DNA of 64,000 bases from Ellagibacter isourolithinifaciens (GTDB lineage: Bacteria; Actinomycetota; Coriobacteriia; Coriobacteriales; Eggerthellaceae). A program made the translations under genes and the position numbers. The stretch covers positions 1 to 64,000 of the forward strand of contig NZ_WAJR01000004.1 in NCBI RefSeq assembly GCF_008831035.1, written 5' to 3'. This document shows positions 7,215-16,103 of this stretch, piece by piece. Below the pieces are notes generated by a model. It ran no database searches. It worked only from the letters and a program-made list of their open reading frames with translations, and was not told where the DNA came from. Every line of letters begins with the position of its first letter. Position 1 is the stretch's first letter.

Positions 7215-9179
7215 ATGACTGGGAAGCCTCTGCCCGAAGAACCCGTCGATAATTCCGCCCCCGCGTCCGCCGAGGTGCCCATCATCTGCATGCGCGACGT
7301 CTCGTTCACCTACGACGGCGAGGCGTTCGCGCTCTCGGGCGCAAGCGTGCAGATCGAGCGCGGCGAGTTCGTGTGCATCCTCGGCGGCAACGGATCGGGG
7401 AAGTCGACGCTCGCGAAGCATTTGAACGCGCTGCTCGTTCCCGATAAGGGGCAGGTGGAGGTTTGCGGCATGGACACCTCCGAGCGCGAGCACACCTACG
7501 CGATTCGCCAAAGCGCCGGCATGGTATTCCAGAACCCGGATGACCAGCTCGTCGCGTCGATTGTGGAAGACGACGTTGCCTTCGGGCCCGAGAACCTCGG
7601 CGTTCCCACAGCTGAGCTGCGGCAACGTGTAACGCAGCGCCTCGAAGACGTCGGTCTTTCAGGATTTGAGAAGCACGAGACGCACGCGCTTTCCGGCGGA
7701 CAGAAGCAGCGCGTCGCCATCGCCGGCGCCCTTGCAATGAACCCGGAGATCCTCATATTGGACGAGGCATCCGCAATGCTCGACCCCCGCGGCCGCAAAG
7801 GCCTCATGCGCGTCGTGCGCTCGCTCAACAATCAAGGCATGACCGTCGTCATGATCACCCACTTCATGGAGGAGGCAGCCCTCGCCGACCGCGTCATCGT
7901 GCTCGATGAGGGGAAAGTGGCGCGCGTCGGCACGCCGCAGAAAGTGCTTGTCGATGTTGATGCCCTTTCCGCCCTCAACCTGGAGGTTCCCTTCGCAGCC
8001 GAGCTTTCCCAGGCGCTGCGTCGAGCAGGGGTGCCCGTGATCGCCGCTGTGACCGAAGAGGCTCTCGCAGAAAGCGTGTTTTCTGTTTTCTCCTCGCACG
8101 CAGCTGCCGCAAGCAGTGCGCACGAGAATGCAGCGCCCCAGGGCCCATCGGGAGGAAAAACGCTCACCGAGAAGGCGTCCGCATCGCCTTTTGCACCCAA
8201 AGCAAGCACAGCCGCAGGAGCGACCGAATGCGCGAAGTTCCCCGCTTCTCCTGCAGCGTCCACGGACGGCGATGTGCTCATCTGGCTGGAAAACGTATCG
8301 TTCACCTACGACGCCGCCGAGGCGCGCCGACAGCGCAAAGCAGGCAAAAAACCTGCACCTAAGCAGGCGAAATGGGGAAACTCCCCCGAGGCGCTCTGGG
8401 CGCTTGACAACGTTTCCCTCAAGGTGCGCAATGGCGAGTTCTTAGGCATTGCAGGGCACACCGGATCGGGCAAGTCCACCCTCATCCAGCACATGAACGG
8501 CATTCTGCACCCCACAAGCGGCCGCGTCGTCGCCTTCGGGAGCGACATTGCGGAAAAGGGCGCCGCCAACGACGTGCGCGGGCGCGTGGGCGTGGTGTTC
8601 CAATACCCGGAAAACCAGCTTTTCGCGGCAACCGTGGCAGAAGACGTCGCCTTCGGGCCGCGCAACCTGGGGCTTTCGGAAGAGGAGGTCTCCAAGCGAG
8701 TCGAACGGTCCCTGCGCACCGTAGGGCTCAATCCTGAGGAAATTGCCGCGCGCAGCCCCTTCGAGCTCTCGGGCGGCCAGCAGCGCCGCGTGGCGTTTGC
8801 GGGCGTGCTCGCCATGGAGCCCGAGGTGCTCGTGCTCGACGAGCCCGCAGCAGGCCTCGATCCGAAAGCGCGGAAATCCTTTCTTGACATGGTCGCCCGC
8901 CTGCATGAGGAGGGGCTCACCGTGGTGATGGTGTCCCATAATATGGACGACCTTGCGAATCTCTGCGACCGCGTCGCCGTGATGAGCGAGGGGAAGCTTC
9001 TCATGGAGGGGGCACCTGCCGAGGTGTTCACCCGTGCGGCGGAGTTGACCTCGGTGGGACTTGCAACCACCTCGCCCGAGCATTTCGCGAACCTTTTGCG
9101 TGAGGGAGGGCTCCCTATGCCGCATGAGGGGCTCGCCACCGAAGACTCGATCGTCGCCTATCTGCGAGGTCTCATATGA
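7215..9179 (+). CDS. ecfA: Fused ECF transporter ATPase (EcfA-EcfA' in one chain)
   Basis: Two complete ABC ATPase domains in one 654-residue chain. Domain 1 (about 15-250) has Walker A GGNGSGKSTLAKHL, Q-loop VFQNPDDQ, signature LSGGQKQRVAIAGAL and Walker B ILILDEAS. Domain 2 (about 350-600) has AGHTGSGKSTLIQHMNG, VFQYPENQ, LSGGQQRRVAFAGVL and VLVLDEPAAGLD. A roughly 100-residue Ala/Ser/Lys-rich linker separates them. It powers riboflavin import together with RibU and EcfT. Most ECF systems use two separate ATPase genes; here they are fused, which enforces a heterodimer-like pair. The stop overlaps the ecfT start (ATGA). Confidence 0.93.
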   Translation: MTGKPLPEEPVDNSAPASAEVPIICMRDVSFTYDGEAFALSGASVQIERGEFVCILGGNGSGKSTLAKHLNALLVPDKGQVEVCGMDTSEREHTYAIRQSAGMVFQNPDDQLVASIVEDDVAFGPENLGVPTAELRQRVTQRLEDVGLSGFEKHETHALSGGQKQRVAIAGALAMNPEILILDEASAMLDPRGRKGLMRVVRSLNNQGMTVVMITHFMEEAALADRVIVLDEGKVARVGTPQKVLVDVDALSALNLEVPFAAELSQALRRAGVPVIAAVTEEALAESVFSVFSSHAAAASSAHENAAPQGPSGGKTLTEKASASPFAPKASTAAGATECAKFPASPAASTDGDVLIWLENVSFTYDAAEARRQRKAGKKPAPKQAKWGNSPEALWALDNVSLKVRNGEFLGIAGHTGSGKSTLIQHMNGILHPTSGRVVAFGSDIAEKGAANDVRGRVGVVFQYPENQLFAATVAEDVAFGPRNLGLSEEEVSKRVERSLRTVGLNPEEIAARSPFELSGGQQRRVAFAGVLAMEPEVLVLDEPAAGLDPKARKSFLDMVARLHEEGLTVVMVSHNMDDLANLCDRVAVMSEGKLLMEGAPAEVFTRAAELTSVGLATTSPEHFANLLREGGLPMPHEGLATEDSIVAYLRGLI

Positions 9180-9976
9180 TGCGCGGATTCTCTTTCGGAA
9201 GCTATGTACCGGGAACAAGTCCCGTCCACAAGCTCGACGCGCGCGCGAAGCTTTTGCTCGGATGCGCGTTCATCGTGATCACCTTGAACGCGAGGTCCTT
9301 TCTCGCGCTCATTCCTGTAGCGCTATTCGTCGTGGGAACCTATGCGCTTGCCCGCATTCCCGCAGGCAAAGCGCTCCGATCGCTCGCCCCACTCTTGTTC
9401 ATCGTCGTGATCGCGTCAATCATGAACCTGTTCGTCGTGCAGGGCGGCCCCGTCTACTTCGAGTGGGCGTTCATCCGCGTTAGCGAGCAGGGTGTCTTCA
9501 CTTGCCTTTTAATCGCCTGCCGGCTTTTGCTCATGATGGCGGGGATGAGCCTCGTCACGCTTACCACGATGACGCTCGATTTGACGGAGGCCTTTGAGCG
9601 GCTGCTGTCCCCCTTCGCGCGCATCGGCGTGCCGGCGCACGAGATCGGCATGATCATGGGCATCGCCCTGCGCTTCATGCCCCAGTTCGCAACCGAGTTC
9701 TCGAGCATTCGCGAAGCGCAGCTCGCGCGCGGCGCGGGGCTCAAGACAAGCCCTCTGCGCGGCGTACAGATGCTCTCATCGCTTATGACCCCCCTGTTCA
9801 CCAGCGTTTTTCGCCATGCAGAGACGCTTTCTGCGGCAATGGAGGCGCGCTGCTACCACGGCAAGGAAGGGCGAACGAGGCTCCATCCGCTAAGCCTCGC
9901 CCCTCGCGACGGCGTCGCCTGCGCGCTCGTCGGCGTCCTTCTAGCGTGCGTAATCGCGGTGAACATCCTTCTGTAA
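9176..9976 (+). CDS. ecfT: ECF transporter transmembrane component EcfT
   Basis: The 266-residue membrane scaffold that couples the ATPases to RibU. N-terminal SPVHKLDARAKLLLGCAFIV is the usual EcfT opening. The two coupling-helix regions with conserved Ala-Arg-Gly are represented by RFMPQFATEFSSIREAQLARG and the later SAAMEARCYHG. About five hydrophobic segments are visible. It overlaps the ATPase gene by four bases, indicating coupled translation. It closes the riboswitch-controlled operon; no clear terminator is visible before the next gene. Confidence 0.92.
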   Translation: MMRGFSFGSYVPGTSPVHKLDARAKLLLGCAFIVITLNARSFLALIPVALFVVGTYALARIPAGKALRSLAPLLFIVVIASIMNLFVVQGGPVYFEWAFIRVSEQGVFTCLLIACRLLLMMAGMSLVTLTTMTLDLTEAFERLLSPFARIGVPAHEIGMIMGIALRFMPQFATEFSSIREAQLARGAGLKTSPLRGVQMLSSLMTPLFTSVFRHAETLSAAMEARCYHGKEGRTRLHPLSLAPRDGVACALVGVLLACVIAVNILL

Positions 9977-10047
9977 GACTGTCGGGGCGGACTTGTATCC
10001 ATCCCCGCAGATTATTTCGTACCCTATCGTTTAAGAAAGGTACCCCC

Positions 10048-10458
10048 ATGACTGGAAACGAGAAGATTCTGCAGTACTTAAGCGCCGTGCCCGCGTGGTA
10101 TCTCGCCACGAGCGTGGACGACCAGCCGCACGTGCGTCCCTTCAGCTTCGCCGCCGAACAGGACGGCAAGATCTGGTTTTGCACCGCGACAACCAAAGAC
10201 GTGTGGGACGAGCTCGTCGCTAATCCGAAGTTCGAGGCAACGGCCTGGTGGCCGGGGCATGGCTGGCTTATCCTCCGCGGGCGCGCGGGGCTTGAGGACA
10301 GGGTCAACGACGACATCCGCTACGCCGGCTTCGCGCACTTGAGCGGGCTTGGCGAGACCTACGACGGGCCGAACGACCCCACGCTCACGTTCTTCAGCGT
10401 GGAGGAACCGCAGGCTTGGATTTGCAACCATGAGGAATGGGTTCCCGTAGAACTCTAG
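10048..10458 (+). CDS. Pyridoxamine 5'-phosphate oxidase-fold flavoprotein
   Basis: A 137-residue protein with the split-barrel FMN-binding fold: WYLATSVDDQPHVRPFSFAA, then GKIWFCTATTKDVWDELVANP, the pattern of small PNPOx-like proteins. It probably binds FMN or F420-type cofactors, but the substrate is not evident, and the short length argues against a true PNPOx. AAGAAAGG lies 7-14 bases before the ATG. The position just after a flavin importer fits a flavin-using protein, but the 71-base gap leaves co-transcription open. Confidence 0.8.
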   Translation: MTGNEKILQYLSAVPAWYLATSVDDQPHVRPFSFAAEQDGKIWFCTATTKDVWDELVANPKFEATAWWPGHGWLILRGRAGLEDRVNDDIRYAGFAHLSGLGETYDGPNDPTLTFFSVEEPQAWICNHEEWVPVEL

Positions 10459-10542
10459 ATGGGTTTTGCGCCGAGCAACCCTAGGCAGTCAGTCGTTTTG
10501 TGGCACAATAGCAAAACGAAAATCAACGAAGGAGAACGGCTC

Positions 10543-11517
10543 ATGGCAAACGGCATCGAAACGGGTACACGCCCCGTCAATTTCCGTAAAGTTGGCATCG
10601 TGGGATGCGGGTTCGTAGGATCTGCATCCGCGTTCGCGCTGATGCAAAGCGGACTGTTCTCCGAGATGGTGCTGATCGATGTCGACCGCGACCGCGCCGA
10701 GGGCGAGGCGCTTGACATCGCACACGGCATGCCGCTCGCATCGCCGGCGAACATCTACGCGGGCGACTATGCCGACATCGCCGACGCCGGCATCGTGATC
10801 ATCACAGCGGGCGCAAACCAAAAGCCAGGTGAAACGCGCCTTGATCTAGTTAGCAAGAACGTCAGCATCTTCAAATCAATCGTGCCGCAAATCACGCATA
10901 GCGGGTTCGACGGCATTCTGCTCGTCGTGTCGAACCCGGTCGATATCCTCACCTACGTGGCGCTCAAACTCTCGGGACTGCCCGCGAACCGCGTCATCGG
11001 GTCGGGAACGGTGCTCGACACCGCACGCTTCAAGTACGTGCTCGGCGAGCATCTCGGCGTCGACCCGCGCAATGTCCACGCGCGCATCGTCGGCGAACAC
11101 GGCGACTCCGAGATCGCCATCTGGAGCCTTGCGAACGTCTCAGGCATCCCGATTGACGTCTTCAGCCGCCTGCGCGGGCGCGAGCACAGCGCCGAGACCA
11201 TGACAAAAATCGAGAACGACGTGAAAAACTCGGCGTACGAAATCATCGAGAAGAAGCACGCCACCTATTACGGCATCGCCATGTCCGTGAAGCGCATCTG
11301 TGAGGCCATCGTGCGCGACGAGAAGCCCATTCTTCCCGTATCGAACCTGATGGAAGGAGAATACGGCATTTCCGACATCGCGCTTTCGATGCCCGCCGTT
11401 GTTGGAGCCGAAGGTATCGAATACAAGGTTCCCGCGCCTTTCTCCGATGACGAGCAGGCACGCCTGCGCGCATCCGCCGAGGTGCTCAAGAGCGTCATCG
11501 AAAAGCTCGACCTGTAA
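10543..11517 (+). CDS. ldh: L-lactate dehydrogenase
   Basis: Interconverts pyruvate and L-lactate with NADH. The 324-residue product has the Rossmann GIVGCGFVGSASA motif, the substrate loop GANQKPGETRLDLV (Gln rather than Arg at the specificity position, so lactate rather than malate dehydrogenase), the active-site region with VGEHGDSEIAIWS (catalytic His), and LMEGEYGISDIALSMPAVV. GAAGGAGA precedes the ATG, and TGGCACAAT at 10501 could be an extended -10 element. It is a monocistronic unit ended by a hairpin at 11633-11675. Confidence 0.94.
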   Translation: MANGIETGTRPVNFRKVGIVGCGFVGSASAFALMQSGLFSEMVLIDVDRDRAEGEALDIAHGMPLASPANIYAGDYADIADAGIVIITAGANQKPGETRLDLVSKNVSIFKSIVPQITHSGFDGILLVVSNPVDILTYVALKLSGLPANRVIGSGTVLDTARFKYVLGEHLGVDPRNVHARIVGEHGDSEIAIWSLANVSGIPIDVFSRLRGREHSAETMTKIENDVKNSAYEIIEKKHATYYGIAMSVKRICEAIVRDEKPILPVSNLMEGEYGISDIALSMPAVVGAEGIEYKVPAPFSDDEQARLRASAEVLKSVIEKLDL

Positions 11518-11632
11518 GGATAGAGGCGGTTTCCTGCAGCTGCAAACAAGTAGCTGCGAATTGCAAAACGAACGCAGCGAGCGCACAGGGGGTACTCGTA
11601 AGACGCGCCAAGTTGAGCACGCTTGCAAAACG

Positions 11633-11675
11633 AACGCGGCTACACCTTCTCTTTTGAAGATGCAGCCGCGTTTTT
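11633..11675 (+). terminator. Intrinsic terminator, probably bidirectional
   Basis: AACGCGGCT (11633-11641) pairs with AGCCGCGTT (11664-11672) and is followed by TTTTT on the plus strand. It ends ldh and may also act on the convergent mscL transcript, where the minus-strand stem is followed by a weaker T-tract. Confidence 0.75.
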
Positions 11676-11711
11676 GGTGACAGTCGCCTCGGTTACGGGC
11701 GCGCTATCAGG

Positions 11712-12149
11712 CTATTTGCCCTTCGCGGGCTCGTCGAAGGCGCCGGTGCAGTGCGGACAGCGCGTCGCGCCCTCCTTCACCTCTTCTAAGCAAAAGGGGC
11801 ACACGGGCGGCTTCTTTTCTTCTTCCTTTTCCTTGCCCGCGAGCTTATCGGCAGCCTCCTGCGCCTTGTTGACGGCCTTCACCAGCAAAAACACGATGAA
11901 CGCCACGATAAGGAAGTTGATGACCGCCGAGATGAAGGCGCCGAAGTCGATTTCGGTACCCGGCACCACCAGCCCCGAGAGCTCGCCCGGAGTGCCGCCT
12001 GCGATAAACGAGATGAACGGATTGATGATGTTGGTGGTGAGCGCCGTCACGATGGCCGTGAACGCGCCGCCGATGATGACGGCGACGGCCAGATTCATCA
12101 CGTTGCCGCGGTTGATGAACTCTTTGAACTCTCCCAGGAACTTCTTCAT
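11712..12149 (-). CDS. mscL: Large-conductance mechanosensitive channel MscL with C-terminal zinc ribbon
   Basis: A pressure-relief channel of the cytoplasmic membrane. The N-terminal half is canonical MscL: FLGEFKEFINRGNVMNLAVAVIIGGAFTAIV (first helix), then the second membrane helix FGAFISAVINFLIVAFIVFLLVKAVNK. After the usual Lys/Glu-rich cytoplasmic helix the chain continues into CPFCLEEV...TRCPHCTGAF, a C-x2-C...C-x2-C zinc ribbon not found in the E. coli protein. The product has 145 residues. The ribbon may sense or bind a cytosolic partner; this is inference. Confidence 0.93.
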   Translation of the reverse strand: MKKFLGEFKEFINRGNVMNLAVAVIIGGAFTAIVTALTTNIINPFISFIAGGTPGELSGLVVPGTEIDFGAFISAVINFLIVAFIVFLLVKAVNKAQEAADKLAGKEKEEEKKPPVCPFCLEEVKEGATRCPHCTGAFDEPAKGK

Positions 12150-12197
12150 GCCCTCCCCTATCGGTCGAAATGGAAATACGGGAACGTATTGCGAGAT

Positions 12198-12206
12198 ACT
12201 ATAGCA
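12198..12206 (-). promoter_or_regulatory. Candidate extended -10 promoter for mscL
   Basis: On the minus strand the sequence TGCTATAGT (TGn followed by TATAGT) lies about 50 bases upstream of the mscL ATG. No well-spaced -35 hexamer is visible, as is common for extended -10 promoters. Support is sequence likeness only. Confidence 0.4.
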
Positions 12207-12274
12207 AAAAGTCCCGCACGCCTTCCGTCAAGTACAGCAGTCTGCCTTTCGCCGAACGCAAAGGGGGTCGCCTG

Positions 12275-13462
12275 TTATTTACGGCTCCCAAGCTCCGCAT
12301 TGCATTCCGCAAGCGTCGCAACGAAGCGATCGACGTCGTCAGGCGTCGTCGCGCCTGAGAAGCTCACGCGCAGCGTCGTGTTGCCCTGCGAGAGCGGGAT
12401 GCCCGCCGCTTGGAGCGATAGCGGGTGCTTCTTGCGCCACGTGCCCGCCGCCACATGCTCGTGGTTCGACTCGCACGCCGATGCACGCGATGCATAGACG
12501 CCGCGATCGCTCAAGTATGCGACCGACTTCGCGTTGCGCAGCCCGGGTACGCTCACGCTCACGATGAAGGGCGACGCGTCCTCGGGCGAGTTCACGATAG
12601 CATCGGGGACAAGGCGCGCGAGCTCAGCGCGGATCTGCGCGCTCAGTGCGCGCACATGCGCGAGGGTTTCCTCATGCTCGGCCTGCGCCAACTCGACGGC
12701 ACGCGCGAAACCGGCAGCAAGGAACACCGGCTCTGTGCCCGAGCGAAGCCCGCGCTCCTGCCCGCCGCCGAATGCGTTTGTGTGCATCTTCACACCGTCA
12801 CGCACGTACAGCGCGCCGATACCGCGCGGCCCGCCGATCTTGTGCGAGGCGACAGACGCCAGCTCGGCGTGCCACTCGCGCGGTTTCGGAGAGAGCTTGC
12901 CGAACGCCTGAGTGGCATCGACGTGGTAGAGCGCGTCGGGGGCGAGCTCGTCGCGCATGCGGCCGATCTCCGCCGAGGGGAAGATGTAGCCCACTTCGTT
13001 CTGCACGTTCATGATAGTGATGAGCGACGTGGGGCTTTCCGTGAGCGCATCGCGCAGTTGCCCCAGGTCGAGCTTGCCATCGATAGCATCGATGTAGGTA
13101 ACTGGCCAATTCATTTCGCGGCGCATACCGCGCACGCTTCGCGTGACCGACGCATGCTCAAGCGTCGAGGTGATGATCTTGGCAGGGTTGTCGCGTCGCG
13201 CCGAGCACACGCCGCGGACGGCAAGGTTGTTCGATTCGGTAGCCCCCGAAGTAAAGTACACCTCGCCAGGCTCGACCCCGAGCGCGCCGGCGATGGTAGC
13301 ACGACTCTCTTCGAGGACTTCCTTCGCGCGCATTCCCACGGCATGAACCGACGAGGGGTTTCCCCATGCGTCGCGCATCACCTCGTTCATGCGCTCGATG
13401 ACCTCGGAACGCGTAGGCGTGGTCGCCGCGTTGTCGAGGTAGCTTTCAGCTATATGGCTCAT
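12275..13462 (-). CDS. Cysteine desulfurase (NifS/IscS class)
   Basis: A PLP enzyme that removes sulfur from cysteine to form an enzyme persulfide for Fe-S cluster or tRNA thiolation pathways. N-terminal YLDNAATTP, GATESNNLAV, and the PLP lysine motif SHKIGGPRGIGALYV are clear. The sulfur-carrying cysteine is in the loop SRASACESNHEH. Length 395 residues. The ATG at 13462 (AESYLDNAATT a few residues in) lies seven bases after the stop of fbp, so the two are co-transcribed. No IscU or MnmA gene adjoins, so the sulfur acceptor cannot be named. Confidence 0.92.
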   Translation of the reverse strand: MSHIAESYLDNAATTPTRSEVIERMNEVMRDAWGNPSSVHAVGMRAKEVLEESRATIAGALGVEPGEVYFTSGATESNNLAVRGVCSARRDNPAKIITSTLEHASVTRSVRGMRREMNWPVTYIDAIDGKLDLGQLRDALTESPTSLITIMNVQNEVGYIFPSAEIGRMRDELAPDALYHVDATQAFGKLSPKPREWHAELASVASHKIGGPRGIGALYVRDGVKMHTNAFGGGQERGLRSGTEPVFLAAGFARAVELAQAEHEETLAHVRALSAQIRAELARLVPDAIVNSPEDASPFIVSVSVPGLRNAKSVAYLSDRGVYASRASACESNHEHVAAGTWRKKHPLSLQAAGIPLSQGNTTLRVSFSGATTPDDVDRFVATLAECNAELGSRK

Positions 13463-13469
13463 AGCGGTT

Positions 13470-15434
13470 TCATTCACCTTTTTGCTCTTGCCTTGGTATC
13501 TCTCCCGTGCGATACGCCTTGAGCAGTCGCTCAAGATCTGCAATCTCGCGTTTCATCTGCTGTCCCTCGTCGGTATCCCCCATGAGCGTGCGCTTCTTCA
13601 CCTGCTCCACCATATGTCGGGACGAGTGGATATCGATTTCCTTCTCTATCGCGGCCTGAGCCGATTCCAAAGGCTCATGTGCCGCCAGGATGAACCCGTA
13701 AGAGTTAGAGATGAGCGTATAGCCGGCGATTCCCGTGGTCGGCTGGTAGGCCTTCGAGAACCCGCCGTCGATCATGATGACCTTGCCGCCGCATTTCACA
13801 GGGTCTTCGCCGTCCTTCACCTTCACGGGCACATGCCCGCAGATGATGTGGGAGGTTTCGGGGTCAAGCCCGAAATCGCGGAAGATGTTCGAGACCACGG
13901 CCTCGTCGTCGATCAAGGTGTAGAAGGGGTTCTTCACTTCCTTGCGGGCGGCCTTGTCAGCGATGAGATAAAGCTCGAAGGTGGCCATCTTGCTTTTCGC
14001 GAACAACGGGCTGCCCTGCCCGAGCCACAGATACCACAGCATGTCGCGCCCGCGGCGGCGCTCTTCCTCGTCACGGCTGAAGAACGCAGCGCGCACGTGG
14101 CGCTCCATCACGTCGTAGAGCACACGGCCCTTGTACGTCTTGCCGTAGACGTCGACTTCTTTGAGAGAGCCGTCAGCATTGAGCGGCACGCAAGCGTGGA
14201 AAAGCAGATTGCCGTTGTGAACCTTGTACAGGCTTCCCGCCTCCAGGAAGAACTGCATATGGCGACGGAGCTTCTCGCATCCAGTGAAGGCGGAGACGAG
14301 GCGCTCCATCACGTCTTGCTCGGCGGGCGTGAGGGCGTAGGGGTCCTTCGGGTCGATGGTCGGGAACACCTTGTCGGTGAGCTCGTATTCGGTGCCGTCG
14401 AGCATCACCGTGCCACGCGCGTAGTCGATCTTGTCCAAAAGCTTGCGGTCGTCGAGGCCGAAAGCCGGGTTCTCGTCGATGAGCTGGCCTTCTACCTTGA
14501 ACTGGATGATAGCCATCGCCTTTTGAATCTTCACGTTCATCTCGAGCTCGGAGGGGGGAAGATTGGGATTGCCCTTGAGCGCAAAGCCGACGCACGGGTC
14601 GTCGGCGTAGGCGTCGAGCGCGAACGTCGCAAGCGGCAGAATGTTGATGCCGTAGGCGTCTTCTAAGATGGAGAGGTTGCCGTAGCGGGCGCAGTTGCGC
14701 ACCACGTGCGCGATGCAGCCACGCTGCCCAAGCGAGGCGCCCATCCACACGATGTCATGGTTTCCCCATTGGATGTCCACGGAATGGTACGCCATGAGCG
14801 TGTCCATGATGGTGTGCGGCGCAGGGCCGCGGTCGTAAATGTCGCCGATGATGTGCAGCTGGTCTACCGCGAGGCGCTGGATCATGGTCGAGAGCGCTTC
14901 GATGAGCGCGATGCCGCGGCCCGTGCGCACCGCCGCATCGATGATGGCGCTGTAGTAGGCTTCCTTGTCGACACCGTGGCGATCCTCGGTCAAAAGCTCC
15001 TCGACGATGTAGGCGAACTCGCTTGGCACGGCGCGGCGGATTTTGGAGTGCGTGTACTTGCGCGCGGCGCGCTTGCAGACCGCGACGAGGCGCGGCACCG
15101 TGACGGCGTACCATGCGTACTCGTCTTCCACCTGCGATAACGCAAGCTTCGCTTTCTCGCGTGGGTAATAGATAAGCGTGGCGAGCGCGCGCTTCTCGGC
15201 GTCGGTGAGCGTGTCGCCGAACACGTCGTCGACTTTCAGGCGAATCGAGCCTGAGCCGTTGCGCAGGATATGCGAGAAGGCTTCGAACTCGCCATGGATG
15301 TCGGAGGCGAAGAACTCCGTCGATTTAGGGAGATTCAAGATCGCCGACAAGTTGATGACCTCGGCAGATGCCTCGGCGATGGTGGGAAACGATCGGGAAA
15401 GCAATTCGAGATAGCGCTTTTCGCCGGCTTCCAT
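13470..15434 (-). CDS. fbp: Fructose-1,6-bisphosphatase, class III
   Basis: Gluconeogenic phosphatase that hydrolyses fructose-1,6-bisphosphate. The class III (Firmicutes-type) enzyme uses a calcineurin-like metallophosphatase core, seen here as SDIHGEFEAF, GDIYDRGPAPHTIMD, WGNHDIVWMGA and a late ICGHVPVK. It is 654 residues long, the usual size for the class. The ATG at 15434 has a strong AAGGAGGAG box, which decides it over the longer frame. The stop is seven bases upstream of the cysteine desulfurase gene. Confidence 0.95.
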   Translation of the reverse strand: MEAGEKRYLELLSRSFPTIAEASAEVINLSAILNLPKSTEFFASDIHGEFEAFSHILRNGSGSIRLKVDDVFGDTLTDAEKRALATLIYYPREKAKLALSQVEDEYAWYAVTVPRLVAVCKRAARKYTHSKIRRAVPSEFAYIVEELLTEDRHGVDKEAYYSAIIDAAVRTGRGIALIEALSTMIQRLAVDQLHIIGDIYDRGPAPHTIMDTLMAYHSVDIQWGNHDIVWMGASLGQRGCIAHVVRNCARYGNLSILEDAYGINILPLATFALDAYADDPCVGFALKGNPNLPPSELEMNVKIQKAMAIIQFKVEGQLIDENPAFGLDDRKLLDKIDYARGTVMLDGTEYELTDKVFPTIDPKDPYALTPAEQDVMERLVSAFTGCEKLRRHMQFFLEAGSLYKVHNGNLLFHACVPLNADGSLKEVDVYGKTYKGRVLYDVMERHVRAAFFSRDEEERRRGRDMLWYLWLGQGSPLFAKSKMATFELYLIADKAARKEVKNPFYTLIDDEAVVSNIFRDFGLDPETSHIICGHVPVKVKDGEDPVKCGGKVIMIDGGFSKAYQPTTGIAGYTLISNSYGFILAAHEPLESAQAAIEKEIDIHSSRHMVEQVKKRTLMGDTDEGQQMKREIADLERLLKAYRTGEIPRQEQKGE

Positions 15435-15675
15435 GGGCTCCTCCTTCTTGCGTGCGCGTACGGATTTCATGGTACCTGGTTTCTGTGCTCGCAGGAATGA
15501 GCGATATAGCAAAGGCAAGATTGCTCGGCGAGTCCCGGGCGCGCGGGAAGGGGTTTCCCTTCCCGCCCGCATGCCCGCTGGCGTGGCGGCGAGCCCTGGA
15601 GCACATGGGAAGGGGTCCGAGCAAGGTCGTGTACAAAATCGACGATAAATTGTTCGAGAGCCGTGACATCACGGC
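15435..15675. other. Intergenic region between fbp and the tRNA cluster
   Basis: About 240 bases. Open frames across it lack ribosome binding sites and domains. It should contain the fbp promoter on the minus strand, but I cannot pick out a convincing -35/-10 pair. Confidence 0.4.
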
Positions 15676-15678
15676 AAA

Positions 15679-15701
15679 GAAAAAGCCCCATTGCTGGGGC
15701 T
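15679..15701 (-). terminator. Terminator of the tRNA transcript
   Basis: On the minus strand AGCCCC pairs with GGGGCT across a six-base loop and is followed by TTTTTC. It lies just 3' of the second tRNA-Lys copy. Confidence 0.85.
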
Positions 15702-15712
15702 TGATTTCGAGA

Positions 15713-15788
15713 TGGTGGACCGTCGGGGACTCGAACCCCGGACCTTGGGATTAAGAGTCCCCTGCTCTACCAACTAAGCTAACGGTCC
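15713..15788 (-). tRNA. tRNA-Lys (anticodon CTT), copy 1
   Basis: The minus-strand sequence folds as a cloverleaf: 7-bp acceptor GGACCGT/ACGGTCC, anticodon loop CTCTTAA giving CTT, T-arm GGTTCGAGTCC, and an encoded CCA. It reads AAG lysine codons, which dominate in high-GC genomes. Confidence 0.97.
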
Positions 15789-15820
15789 AAGAAAACATAT
15801 GTGAAAGTGCATCTTTGAAA

Positions 15821-15896
15821 TGGTGGACCGTCGGGGACTCGAACCCCGGACCTTGGGATTAAGAGTCCCCTGCTCTACCAACTAAGCTAACGGTCC
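15821..15896 (-). tRNA. tRNA-Lys (anticodon CTT), copy 2
   Basis: Identical in sequence to the neighbouring copy, again with encoded CCA; the 32-base spacer between them shows it is a tandem duplication, probably transcribed with copy 1 and tRNA-His. Confidence 0.97.
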
Positions 15897-15927
15897 AAAG
15901 TGCATATGTCAAAGATACTGCGCGCGC

Positions 15928-16005
15928 TGGGGTGGGTGAAGGGATTCGAACCCTCGACCTCCAGAGCCACAATCTGGCGCCCTAACCAACTAGGCCACAC
16001 CCACC
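15928..16005 (-). tRNA. tRNA-His (anticodon GTG)
   Basis: The minus strand reads GGTGGGTGTGGCC..., with anticodon loop TTGTGGC (GTG) and T-arm GGTTCGAATCC. The extra 5' G (G-1 at 16005) pairs with discriminator C, the identity mark of tRNA-His, and CCA is encoded. Confidence 0.97.
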
Positions 16006-16103
16006 GTGGCGCAAGTTGATATATTAGGGCAAAACAACCCGCAGTGCAAGATAAATTTCTAAATATTTTGCCTTTCACAAAATAACGGTTGCGGCCTGGA
16101 GTT

